Shown piece by piece: positions 12,121-24,100 of a stretch of DNA of 64,000 bases. The notes below the pieces were generated by a model, which saw only the letters and a program-made list of their open reading frames with translations, was not told the origin of the DNA and did no database searches. The DNA is taken from NCBI GenBank assembly GCA_003339415.1, contig PDHQ01000184.1:1-64000 (forward strand), read 5' to 3'. How positions within the stretch are numbered: position 1 is the first letter of the stretch; each line of letters opens with the position of its first letter. The position numbers were made by a program, and so were the translations under genes. This DNA comes from Ophiocordyceps camponoti-saundersi (nom. inval.) (taxonomy: Eukaryota; Ascomycota; Sordariomycetes; Hypocreales; Ophiocordycipitaceae).

Positions 12121-14405
12121 ATATTATAAGGTATATATAAATATATAATAATATTATAATTTTTACTATTATTTCTAGCTATTTATATAATAAGGTAACT
12201 ACTCCTTTTAAGTTTTTAAGTATAAAAATATAATATAGTTTAAGCTTAAGTTAGTTTTATACCTTAGCTATAAGTATATTTAGGTAAAAAGAGCGCTAAA
12301 TCTTAATTAATATAATATTAGGGCGGAGGTTAATATTTATATAGATAACTTATAAAATATAGTCGGAGCTAATAAAGTTAAGGTTATTTTCTTAATATAT
12401 CGCTTAGTAATTTAGCGTAGCTTAGGCTAAGTTAATAATATTAGTTTATTTATTATATATTTCTTAGGTAACTTCGCTTAGAAGCGTAATAAATCTAAAA
12501 TAGAGGCTAGTTATAAGATTAAGGAAGTTAGCTATTTTAAGGGAGGACCTTTTATAGTAATCTTATAAGGGGTAATAAAGGTTAAAGTTACTATATAAAA
12601 AGGTAGCTATTAAGGTTAAGTTAAGGTAAAGAAAGTTACGCTATAAGAGAGGGCTAGATTAAATTACTAATAAGAGTAAGTAAATAAATATAATTTATAA
12701 TAAAAGTATAATATAGAAAAAAATAGAAATTATATTAAGTATAATAAAAAATATTTAAAAGGAGGGGTTTAGTTATTTATAAATATAAAAAATCGCTTAG
12801 TTATTAAAATTTATAAGTTTATATAATAAAATATTAAGAAATAAAAAGCGTTTAAATTAGTTACGTTATAATTCCTATAAATAAATAAGATTATAGCTAA
12901 TAAAGCTACGAAGCGCGGTATAAATAAAATAGTTATACTTTTATATATTTTAAAAAAAAGTTTTAATCTTTATTAGGAGTAAAAGAGGTAAAAATTTACG
13001 ATTATATTAAGGTAAAGGAGGGGGCGGAAAAAGGGGCGGGGGAGGGGGCGGAGGAGGGTATAATAAAAGGGGAAAGGGTAAGGGGGGGAGGATAGGTTCC
13101 CTAAGCTTTACCGCTACCCTATCCGCTATAAGGTTTAGAGGTAGCGCCGCTCCCGCCTTAGCCCTTCTTTAATATTAAGGCGAGCTTATTATTTATATTA
13201 AAGTAAAATATAGCTTATAACTATATAAGGGCTATATATAACCGCTTCTAAGATTAAACTTTAATAAAGCTATTATTAGTTTAAGATTAAGTTAGCTAAA
13301 AATAATTTTAAAACTTATAAGGTTAGTATATATAATTATTATATATTTAATTTTAGTATATTTTTACGGTAAAGTAGTTTCGGGATTATAAGATATAGTT
13401 TCTTTTATATAAAATATAGTTTTTAGTATTAATTTTAGTAAAAGCTAGATATATACTCTCCTTTTCTAAATATATTATAGCTATATATATTTTATAATAT
13501 AGCTACTTTTAGTAATATTTTGCTATATATTTATATTAGTAATATTAATAATATTATTAAAGTTATATTATATTATTATAAACTTTTATATAAGAGATTT
13601 TTATATTTATAATTAAGCTATTTTATATAAGTTTATTAGCGTTTATTATATTAATAATTTTTAAGATAATATAAGTATATATAGCTTCCTCGCTATAAGG
13701 CTAGAGCGCTTAAATTTAGGTAATATTAACTTTATTATACTTCTTAATTTATTATAAGAGTATATTTTAGTTACTATAAGTAGCCCCTACTTATACTCCC
13801 TTCGCTATAATAGAGAAGGTTTTCTAGCTATAAACTGCCCTCTTACTAAAAATAATAAAAATCTACTTAACTAAGCTTACTTATCTCTTATATTCTAAAT
13901 AGAATATAACTATTATATTTTTATTAAGAAGTTATTTCGTAGCTAATATAGCCTCGCACTTTAGTGCTATATTCGCGGCCTGTTAGGTAAAAGTTAGGTA
14001 ACGTTCTAGTCCGGGGGGGTTACGAATTTCTTACGGAGTTTAGCTCTAAAAGCTATTATAATATTCTAAGCGTCGGAGAACGCTATAATAAGCACTACCG
14101 CGGCTAGTTTATTATAAGCTTCCTTTATATCGCTATTATAAAGGTCCTATATTTACTCCGCTTCTCCTCCTATTCTAACGCTACTATTATATTATCTTTA
14201 GCTAGATTAGGGGTATTATAGGGATTATCTTAGTCCCCGCGTACCCTTATCTATAACTATAAGCGCGTCGCCTACCTCTTAGGCCCCGGCCGAAGCTGCC
14301 GCGGGCGCTATTAACTCCTTCTCGGTAATAAATATATAATAAAGAGCGAAAGATTAAGTAACGGGTCCTATCTTATTTTCGTAAAAGGTTATATATAGAG
14401 GTTTA
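12121..14405 (+). pseudogene. Distal part of A1
   Basis: Less clearly readable continuation. A purine-rich patch at about 13008-13095 encodes a Gly/Glu/Arg-rich linker in plus frames, followed by a Pro/Leu-rich stretch to about 13160. The A2 counterpart (59800-59960) agrees. Near 13860-13970 a frame with AYLSLIFQIEYNYYIFIKK-like sequence is seen in both copies. A1 has an internal deletion of about 226 bp near 13981 relative to A2. Confidence 0.4.
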
Positions 14406-14420
14406 AAATAGACTTTATTA

Positions 14421-17400
14421 AAAGGAGTAAAGCGTTATTAATAAACTAATTAAGCTAGTTACTTATCTAACTTTATAATAAGATTCCCGCGGACTTTATT
14501 ATATAAGATATTTTCTTTACTATTATAATTTTAAAAATCTTACTTATAGTATTAAGAAGGGAGATAAGATAGTAGCCGCTTAAAGTTTAATAAACCTCTT
14601 AGCTTTTTCTTACTTTCTAAAAAATTATAATATTAAAAGTTTAATATTAAGTAAGGAAATATCTATAAATAATATATTTTTAAAAAAGCTTAGTTAAGAT
14701 TACTATAAAAGGTTATTTATAATTTTTTAGGAAGCTAATAAAGATATTATTAAGCTTAGCGGATTTTTATAATATAATATTAAAAATAATAAAATAAACT
14801 TTATTTTTAATAACTTAAGAGAGAATATTTATTAGGGGGAAAAAGTTAAATATAGGAAAATATAAAGTATTTTCTAAAAGATAAGGAAAGAACTTATAAG
14901 CTAGGAGCTTTAATTTTTTAAAGGAAAATAATTAAAAAGTAAAGTTTATATTTTATTAAAAAAAGGAGTATATATAAGCTTTAGAAAAGCTTAGCTATAA
15001 AGTTTTACTTACTAAGTTATAAATTATATAATATTAAAATCGCTATATATAAAAGTAAAAAATCGCCTTTAATTATTTTTTTTCTTTCCTAATAAATAAT
15101 CTTTATTATATTATAGTATTTTAATATATTTATTAATTATTAAAGTTTAGCTATATTTATTAATATTACTTAGTATATTTTATATTTAAAATTATAAAAA
15201 TAACTTTTAAAATTTATTATAAATATAAATAAAAACTATATTATTAAAGTAATTTTAAAATTATTAAGCTAGCTATAATATTTAATTATTTATATAGCTA
15301 TATTATTAGCTTTTTAATATTTATTATAAACTCCGCTTTAATAATAAAAAGTAATAGGCGGTTTTTTATTTTTATTTATAAGATATTAAAATTAAAATAT
15401 TTTTAATATAATATTAAAGTTAAATTTAAAAAAAAAGGGAATAAATAATATAAACTAAAAAATATAGTTAAAGCTAAGAAAATTAAAATTTAAGCTAAAA
15501 TATAAAAAAATAATAATTAAGCGTATTTTAAATTAAGTTAATAATATTAGCCCTTTATTTATATACTTTTTAAATAATCTTATAAGAAAAAGTAAAAAGT
15601 TTAAAGCGGAGTTAATAAAAAGCGGAGAGAAGCTTTATAAAGTAAAAGGAGGTATATTTATAAAAGTCTTAAAAGGGGTAATAAGCGTGAAAATCGCTAA
15701 AAATAACTAGCAGAGTAGAGGTAAAAGTAAAATATAAAAAGAGAGGAGAAAGTAATAAATATAAGAAAAATCTAATATATATTTTAAATAGCGGGGAGTA
15801 AATAATAAATATTTAAAGCTTATTATAAAAAGAAATTTTAATAAAGTTAGGCTTTATAATAAGGTTTTAATAATTAATTTTATATTATTTATATATATAA
15901 AAAAGAGCTTTATTTTTACTTTAAATAAGGTAATAAAAAGTAAATTTAGAAAATAATAGGCGATTATATATATTAAGCTAAAGTTCTTATATAGCGATAA
16001 TATTATAGCTTTCTTTATTAAATAAAATAAGCTAAATAAAGCGGTTAATTTTTTATATATTTTATAATAAAATTATAATTTTTATAAAAATTAAATATTA
16101 CGAATAATTATTTATAATTACTTTAATAATATAAAATTTATTAATATAAACTTTATTTAAAATTATTATAAAGCTAGTTATAAGTTATAAAGTTTATTAT
16201 ATAGCTTATAGCTTTTATAAATATTATTAAATTAGGAGCTTTTTAAGAAGCTTAAGTAAGTAATATATTATAAAAAGATTACTAAAGCGTATTTTTAAAA
16301 AATTTAAAATATACTTTCTTTTTTAAAAAAAACTATAATAAAGCTTTTACTATTTTTATAAAATTACCGCTAAGTAAAAGCTAAAAATTAAGTAAATTAT
16401 AATAATTAGAAAAGGCGAGGTTTATTAAGGAAGCTAAACTTAATATAGCTTTATTATTTTAAAACTCTAAGTAATCTTTTACTTATATAAAGTATATACC
16501 TTTATATAAAATATAATAATAAAGTCTTTTTTCTTTTTATATAAGGTAGTTTTCTTTTCTATTATTATATAAAGTAGCTATATAATATTTATATTAAAGG
16601 AGCTTTTAGTAATACTTAGTAATATACTTAAATTAAAAATATTTATAATATTATTTAAAATATATAAAGTTTTTATAAAATTTATAATAAATTATTTTTA
16701 TATTTATAATTACTTTATTTAAGTAAAGCTTATTTATATCTTTTATATTACTTAAGCTTATTATAAAATAAGTTTATAAAGCTTCTCTATTAGTAGTATA
16801 TTAAAATTAAAATATTTCTACTTAGATTATATTAACTTTATTTACTTTCCTAATAATACTAAATAGCGCGTTATAATCGTAATTAGCTACTAAAGTTTAA
16901 ATACTTTAAATAATAATAATATAAATTTAGTATATATACTTAGCTTTTATTTTAAAAGCTTAAGCTATTTATTTATCCTTAAAAATAAAATCCTTATACT
17001 TTAAGTAAAATATAATAATAAGATTACCGCTAAAAAGTTAGCGCGCGGTAACTATTATAAAATAGCTTATAGCCTTATTAACTTTCCGGAAAATATTTTA
17101 AGAAATAAGCGTTAAAATTTTATTAATTACTAAGATATTTTTTACTAATATAAATACCTCCCTTTTTATTTTTACTAAAATTAGCTATATAAAGGGCGCT
17201 ATAAGGGAGGCGGAGTTTAGGGTAAAGTTTATAATTATATTAGCTTAAATTAAAAGTTTAAAAGCGGAGTCTAACTCCTTACTTATTATTTTATAAAAAG
17301 TAACTTTAACTAATTTCTAAATAGCGCAGGAGATAATAATAAATAAGCTAGATAAGTTCTTAGAGGCTTATTAATATTATTAAAGCTTAGTAAACGCTAT

Positions 17401-17790
17401 ATTAAAGATACCTTATATAAGGCGAAAATCTTACGCGGAGACTACTTTAATAAGTTTTTTTTATATAAACTTTAAAATAAGATTTATTAAGGTTTAAAAA
17501 ATATCGATAAATAAGTTATTAAAGTTAGTAATAATATTATATTAACTTTTACTTATATATAAATATTATCGGAATTAGTTAAGCTTTTAAGTTTTATTAT
17601 TAAATATTATTAGTATTAATAGTAAACTAAAAAGCGAACCGCTTTATAACTTTATATTTAAGGTTATTCTCTTAGTAAAGTTAGACTTTAAAAAATAAAA
17701 AATATTAAATTTTTATAATATTATAGCGTTAAGTATAAATAAGGACTTTAATTATTTAAAATTATAAAAAAGTTATTATACTTAATTAAA
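14421..17790 (+). pseudogene. X4 body, distal half
   Basis: Resumes X exactly after A1. It matches X2 from about 42630 down to 39330 in reverse. It includes the conserved end string ATTCTTATAATATTATAGCG (about 17711-17730), which is also at the free end of X1, X2 and X3. No protein could be read with confidence. Confidence 0.65.
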
Positions 17791-17997
17791 TAAACTTTTT
17801 TATATAACTTACTTTTTTTTTATTTTAAATATAAAATAATTATATTTTTTAAAAATAATTATAAGAATTATAAACTTATAATTTAAGTTATTTTTAAATA
17901 AATCACTTATAAGTAATTCTTACACGCTAATAATTTAAATTATAAAAAATTATATTACTTATAAGTAATTTTTTAAACTTATAATTTTTTTTAAACT
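17791..17997. other. Short AT-rich spacer with repeated palindromes
   Basis: Lies between X4 and D5 and does not match the recognised families. It contains the 10-bp palindrome ACTTATAAGT twice (about 17906 and 17955) within related contexts, and several ATAATTATAAGAATTATAA-like inverted repeats. No gene is visible. Confidence 0.5.
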
Positions 17998-19624
17998 TTA
18001 ATAATTAATAATTAAAAAGCTAATATTTCCCTTAAAGTAAACTTTATAATAATAAAAGTATATATAAACTAAGTTTAATATAAAGTTTATATAGCTTACT
18101 TATCTTTTTAGCTATTATTATTATTATAAACTAAATTTTAATAATTAATTAAAATAGCCTTAATAATTTAATTAATTAAAGCTTTATTAATATAGCTAAG
18201 AAATATATAAAAGTTTTATTATCTTATAATAAACTTTATAATAGCTAATTTTAAAAAATAGCTAAATTATTATAGTAAAATTATAAGTAAGTTTAAAGAA
18301 AGAGTTAAGAGAGGTATTATTATATTCGCTTTTTAGCGTTTCTGCTCTTATTATTACTAAACTCCGGTTAATATTAAAAAGGGAGAAAGGGCGGTATATA
18401 TAAAGTTTTAGTTTATAAACCTCTAAGGTTAAGAGATATATATATTTTTGCCTAATCTTATATTATTTTTATTTTAATATAAAGTTAACTTTACTTAAGG
18501 TAAGATTTTTAATAAAAAAGGTAATAATATAATCTTTTCCTATAAGCTATAAAGTAAGTAAACTTCCTTTTTATATATAAAGTAATAAAATATTTATTAT
18601 ATTATAATTTTATTATATAATATTTAATAGTATATTAAAATTAATAATATTTAAAATAATATTAAAGTTAAACTTTTAATATATATAATTTAATATTAAA
18701 AATCTTTATTTATATTATTATATTTTTATTATAAATTTAATATATATTTATTATATTATTAATAATTATTATTAAAAAGCTTAATTATATCTATAAATAA
18801 TATTTTTTATATATAATTTTATTAATAAAATTTTATTTAAAAATTTAATTTTTTTTTAAAAGCTTTTTTATTATTTTATTATAAAGCTTATATTATTATT
18901 TTTTTATAATAAAAATATAATCTTTATTAATTAAGTATATTTTTCTTAAAAATAATATAATACTATTTTAGATTAAACTAAAGCTTATAAATAATATTTT
19001 AAAATATTATTATAATATTAATATTAAGTAATTTCTTTATTATATAAGCTTAGCTTTGTTTATAAAGCTTATAATTAATATTTATTATAATTATTTTAAA
19101 GCTTTAAATTTTAAATATAATAATAATAAAATTAAAATAAATTATAAGCTATTATTTAGCGCTCTAGCTATAATTATAGCTTATATTAAAAGAGTTCCGC
19201 TCCCTTAAAAGCTATAAAAAAAAGAGGAAATTATAGCTATAATAGCTAAAAAGATATTATTAACTAATAGAGTTAGAGTAAAAAGGGCGCCTCTTTAGAC
19301 TTTTTTAAACTTTACTATTTACTTAATAATTATTTATAAAAAAATAAAAGTATTTTTAAAAATAATTTTATTAATATTTACCTTAGCTTCTAATAAAATA
19401 ATAAATATAATAAATTTTTAAATTTAAAATTATTATAATTTAGAGTAAAGCTATATTTTATATAAAAAATTTTTATAATTATAATTAATTTATATAGCGT
19501 TACCCTCCCCCTTAAAGTTACTTTAAGTATAGCTTATTATTATTATAAAATAATAAAGAAAGCGGAGTTTACTTATAATATAAAAATAAAAAGTTTATAT
19601 TTATATTATTAAAAGCGTAGAGTT

Positions 19625-19810
19625 TATAAGAGTTTAGCCTCTAAGCTATCTACGAGGAGGTAACTCTATTATTTAAAATAACTATAAAGAGCTATATAAA
19701 AGGGGTTATAACGCCTAATAGGGGTAGGCGATCTGCGCGCGCGTTGCGCGCGAATATAACTAATTACCTTATATAACTTAGTTATTTAGGTATAGCCCGA
19801 ATCCCTTATA
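19625..19810 (+). repeat. Left LTR of LTR-2
   Basis: Partner of 26477-26662, with the same length and only transition-type differences seen. It contains a GCGCGCG inverted repeat near 19734-19753 whose left arm has a RIP-type mismatch. Confidence 0.9.
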
Positions 19811-20107
19811 TACCCCGCCGCCCTAGGAAAAAAGTATATCTATCTTTAGCGGGGGTATAAGTTAAAATAAAATAAAAATTCCCTTACGCATTTCTTTTCT
19901 TTTCTTTTCTTCTTTTATATATTATTTATTTTAAAAATATTAATCTTATTATCTTTACGCTATTACTACGCTATTACTTTACGTTATTTTTTTTATTAGT
20001 ATATTACTCTTTTATATTATTATATTAATATATTAGCTGCTTTATTTACTTTAATTTACGCTATAAGGGAGTATATTATATAAGGAGATAGCGATAATAA
20101 AAATACC

Positions 20108-20580
20108 GCACTATTAATAAAAGTATTATATATATATATACTTTATTTAAATAATTTAATAAATAATAAAATAGCTAATTATATTTATAGCTAGGCGGCG
20201 GCCTACTAAGTATACTATTCCTAATATTATAAATACTTATAAGAAAAGTACTTTTTTGCTAAGAATATACGCTTTTAGCAGGCCGCTTATAACTTATAGA
20301 ATATAGCTACTAATAATAAAGCTATTTAAATACCTACTTATACTTATAACGGTATTATTTTTAGCTAACGCGCTATCTTAACGCTTACTTTTTAAGCTTA
20401 CGCTAACCGCTTAAAGATATAGCTTAATATTATATAATTTACCCCCCGCCTTATAACTAATATCTTCTTATCCTTATTACTTAAATTATCTAGCTTTAAT
20501 ACTCTTATCTTTTTTAGCGGTAATATTATTCCCGCGCTTATATTATTAATATATTATTATAAAATAAGTAACGCTATATA
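20108..20580 (+). pseudogene. Possible ORF remnant in LTR-2 (part 1)
   Basis: A plus-strand frame with stops at plausible Gln positions gives an Ala/Tyr/Asn-rich sequence (motifs like EKYFFAKNIRF, FTPRLITNIFL). A second readable stretch with NQLLQLPLLIAKSYNYLYNK-like sequence and a Gln/Lys-rich end lies at about 21400-21660, beyond the A4 insertion. The place just inside the left LTR would suit Gag. Identity unproven. Confidence 0.3.
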
Positions 20581-20633
20581 TTAATATTAGTAATATTAAG
20601 CTTAGTAATAAGGGTAAATTATTTTTAGCTTTA

Positions 20634-21116
20634 TTATTATTATTATAATACTCTAAAAGCTATAGAAATAGCTGCTAGAACCTTGGCGGTAAGTTAAGTA
20701 GGAAAAACCCTCCTAAAAGAGGTAAAACCCCCCGCTATATAGTAGGACCGCGTCCGGCTCGGGGCCGGGCTAGGCGCTCTACGCGTATAAAGAAAGTAAC
20801 CGTTAGTTATAATAATACTATATAACGTAAGGAAAGATAAGAAAAGATAGATAAGATAAGGAAAAGATAATAATAGTAGCGGTGCGTACTGCTTATATAT
20901 GCCGGTACGTACCTCCCCGGCCTCCGGGTATATATTACTCGACCCTTAAGTACGTAGCTACGTACCTTCTCTACGCACGGTATATACCTAGGTACGTACC
21001 CCTTTTTTAAGCTTTCCTAATCGGGAAGCCTTCCTAATTAGGAAGTTAGTCTTTATAAATTAGTAACTTAAGGCCTAAGGGTATATAAAGGAGGGGGGGG
21101 TCGCTCCTACTAGTAT
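20634..21116 (+). mobile_element. Truncated family A copy A4 (483 bp)
   Basis: Matches the first 480 bp of A1/A2: (TTA)n, the tail module in reverse (20701-20731), the GTAC-rich repeats, the palindrome pair (21011-21045), the TATA-like box (21081-21090) and the G-run. It is flanked by the 13-bp duplication ATTTTTAGCTTTA (20621-20633 and 21117-21129). Only the TTA end is kept; everything distal to the G-run is missing. It is less mutated than A1. Confidence 0.9.
21011..21045. repeat. Tandem palindromes TTCCTAATTAGGAA
   Basis: Two adjacent 14-bp palindromes, one with a mutated centre (TTCCTAATCGGGAA). In A3 (37230-37271) both are perfect. They precede the TATA-like box in every A copy long enough to include it, so they may be protein-binding or RNA hairpin sites. 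Confidence 0.7.
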
Positions 21117-24100
21117 ATTTTTAGCTTTAATATATTCGCCTCCTATTATAAAGAATTTTTATAATAATAAAAGTAAATATAATAAGATATTCTTACCTTA
21201 TAATAAAAAAAAAGCGGCTACTAAAGCTAAGGATTATTAATAATAGCTTAAGGCTAATTATAATATTTATATAGCTTTTACTAATCTTACCGCCCTCTTA
21301 TTATTAACTTACGCCCCCCGCCCCTTTAACTACGCGTTTTTTACGCTATTTAATACCTAAATATATTAAGCTAAGCTTTAAGGCTAAATTTATCGCGCCT
21401 TAGCTAAGCTAAATTAGCTTTTATAGTTACCCTTACTTATAGCTAAAAGTTATAATTATTTATATAATAAGTTATTATCTAAGCTTAATATACTCTCTTA
21501 TAATTATAGCGGTTTAAGCTAAGTATAGGCGGTTAATAATATTAAGGAGGATAGTTAGGAGAATACGCTAAACGCGCTATAATAATAATAGAAAAGATAA
21601 GGATAGAAAAAGGGCGGGGTATAATAGGCTAAAAAGAATTTACTAAAAAGGGGGAGGAATTTACTTAATTAAGTTTAAATAGAAAAATATATCTAAAATT
21701 ATTATATATACGAATATCTTCTTAATAGAATTTATAATAATTTAAAGTTATATAATATTATAAGCTATCTAATAGCTTCTAAGTTAGTATAATATATTTT
21801 TTCTATTTTATTAACGCTTAATAATAAGGAGGTTAGCTTTATAAGCGCTACTTATAAGTATTTTTTATAATAAGGATTTCTTTAATCTTATATTTATTAA
21901 ATAATAAGTTATTATTTAAAAATTATAAAGAAAGTTTAAGCTAGCTATTAGTAAGGTCTTATAATAAGAGTATATTATATATAGCATGCTTAAGTAAATT
22001 AATATAAAATATAAAATATATATTTTTTAGAATATTAAGCGTAATAGTTAAAAAAGATAGGATAATAACGATTTTATACTTAGCTTTAAAATAATTAAGT
22101 TTTTTAAAAAGGCGGTTAGAATAAATATATTATAAATTTAACTATATAAAGTTACTAATTTAAAATTATTCCGCGGGGCGATAAGCACTATTAGAGATAT
22201 CTTATTATTTTTACTAAGCTTATATAATTAATACTTATATAAGTTAAATACTTTCTTATAAATATTAGGCGAAGGTAATAGTATACCTTTTTAAGGAAGT
22301 AATTAGCGTAAAATATATAATTAGTTATTATATAAGATTAAAGTTATATTTATATAATAAGTAGTTTAAACTAACGCTTATTATTAATAATTTTTTATTA
22401 TTTAAGGTAAGCTAGTAAGTAAATAAGTAAAAAGGTTAGTTAAGCTAAGAGAATAATATTATATAATAAAAGATAGCTTATATTTTTTAGTTTATTCGCT
22501 TTATATTACTATTAGTTTATAAGTAATAAGCTATAAATATAAGTTATTTAATATTTACTAGGTAGTAAAGAGTTAACTAAAAATAACTTATTTAGTTCGA
22601 ACCGCGGTTAAATATAATCTCCGTAAGGAAATTATAGAAACGCTACTAAATATAAATAAAATATCTAATATAATACTCGGCCTCTATCGATATTATTACC
22701 TTAAGCTATACGTATTTAAATAGCTAATTAGTAATAATTATAAGGAAGCAGGGCTAAGAAAAATTAGTAATAAGTAAGTTTATTATAAAGTTTACTAAGA
22801 TAATTATTTAATACTTTTCTAGTAGCGGTAACGGTTATAATAAGCCTTAGCGATAATAGCGTTAAAAGTAATTCTTATAATAATAATAATTTTATATAAA
22901 CCGCGCTATATTAGCTAATATACTATCTTAGTAATAATAATAATAAAGTAATATAAATATAATATTCTTTCTAAGATACCTTATAAGTAGCGAATTATAA
23001 GTTTTTTAGATTAAGGTAATTATTAAAAATTCCCAGTTAAGTATTTAAAGTTAGCCCTAGAATTATAGCTAGCTATTAGCGGAAAGGGAATAGTCCGCAA
23101 TTTACTCTTTTATACCCGCCTTAAGAGGGAACTTCTAAGCGCCCTCTTATAAAGCGGTACGTTATATTATATAAAGCGGGTTAGATTATAATACTATAAG
23201 CTATAATTCCTATAAATATATATTTATAAAAGGGGTTAAAGCTATAAGGGTAATACTCTAACTTTAAACTAGTTATAATTTAAAGGAATAAATAAATAAA
23301 GGCTATATAATATAGCTAAAATATAAGGTAATATATTATCGCTTTTAATTATAGCGGGATAATATATTAAGATAAGTTACGTATTTACTTAAGCGGTATT
23401 ATAAATAGAAGTTAAAAAAAGTAAGCGTTTTAGCCTATTAAGCTTAATATTCTAATATAGCTTTTAAAATAGTAAAATACTCTAAGGCTTTATAATTTAT
23501 AAGTATAGTAAATAAGGAGGAAATACTATAAAGTTTAGCTAACTACGCTTTAAGGTAGTAAATAATAATAAGAAATTCCTTATTATAAATAATATAATTT
23601 CGCTCCGTAAGCTAAAGCTTCTAAGAGAAATATATTATAAGCTATAAAACTTAGTCTTAGCTACGCTAAGAAAAGTATCCGCTTATTACCTTACTTAAAT
23701 AATCCGCCTCTATAACGGTATTAAAATCCGGGTTCTACTACGCTAAAGCGGGAGAGGAGATAAACGCTACCTTAAGCTAGTTAAAAGTATTCTAATAAGC
23801 TAAAGTCTAATTAAAGGGAGCGTTATATTTTATAAAGGCTATAAATAAGGCTATAAGGGAAAAAAACCGTAGGATAAAATTATAATAAAAGTTTATAAAG
23901 CTAATAAAGCTACGTATACCTTTTATATAAGTTAGTACCTCCTAATCCTAAATCGCCGAAACTTTAGCTAAGTCTAAGTATACCTTTTATCTTATATAAA
24001 TAATAAATTTTAAATATTTAACTTTATAAGTTATAAATATATATTTATTAAGGTTTAAATATAGCTTAGCTTATTATAATTTTATAAGAATAATATATAC

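Larger units (their letters stand above)
7902..14405 (+). mobile_element. Family A retroposon, full-length copy A1
   Basis: A 6.5-kb element inserted in X4. The target duplication is AAATARACTTTATTA (about 7888-7902 and 14406-14420), the duplicated form of GATAGACTCTATTA in uninterrupted X2. It starts with a (TTA)n tract, then the shared tail module in reverse, a control-like region with palindromes and TATATAAAG, then long plus-strand frames. It matches A2 (54678-62009) throughout, except that A1 lacks about 226 bp present in A2 at about 60760-60990 (join near 13981) and has no SINE. The right end is about 17 bases longer than in A2, so that end is variable while the TTA end is fixed. Confidence 0.85.
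285..17790 (+). mobile_element. Family X retroposon copy X4 (split by LTR-1 and A1)
   Basis: This copy matches X2 (39312-46518) in reverse orientation along its whole length. Its segments are about 285-2555, 6150-7901 and 14406-17790. The gaps are filled by LTR-1 and A1, and the X sequence resumes exactly across each insertion. The tail end is on the left (TTATATATT-type tract near 290-310). The other end, near 17745-17775, corresponds to the far end of X2. A possible TSD is the AAACCTTTTTATATA-like string near 280-295 and its variant near 17793-17808; this is the least certain boundary. Recoverable frames read on the plus strand, from the tail end inward. RIP is heavy. Confidence 0.8.

Noticed and set aside
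7902..14405. Ordinary Tad1/I-type LINE with ORF1-ORF2 on the tail-sense strand
   Set aside because: Tail, TSDs and truncation pattern fit a LINE, but the readable frames are on the other strand and no reverse transcriptase or endonuclease motif was seen, so I did not call it a standard LINE.
7902..14405. Helitron
   Set aside because: Copies are flanked by 12-17 bp duplications and end in microsatellite tails; Helitrons make no target duplication.
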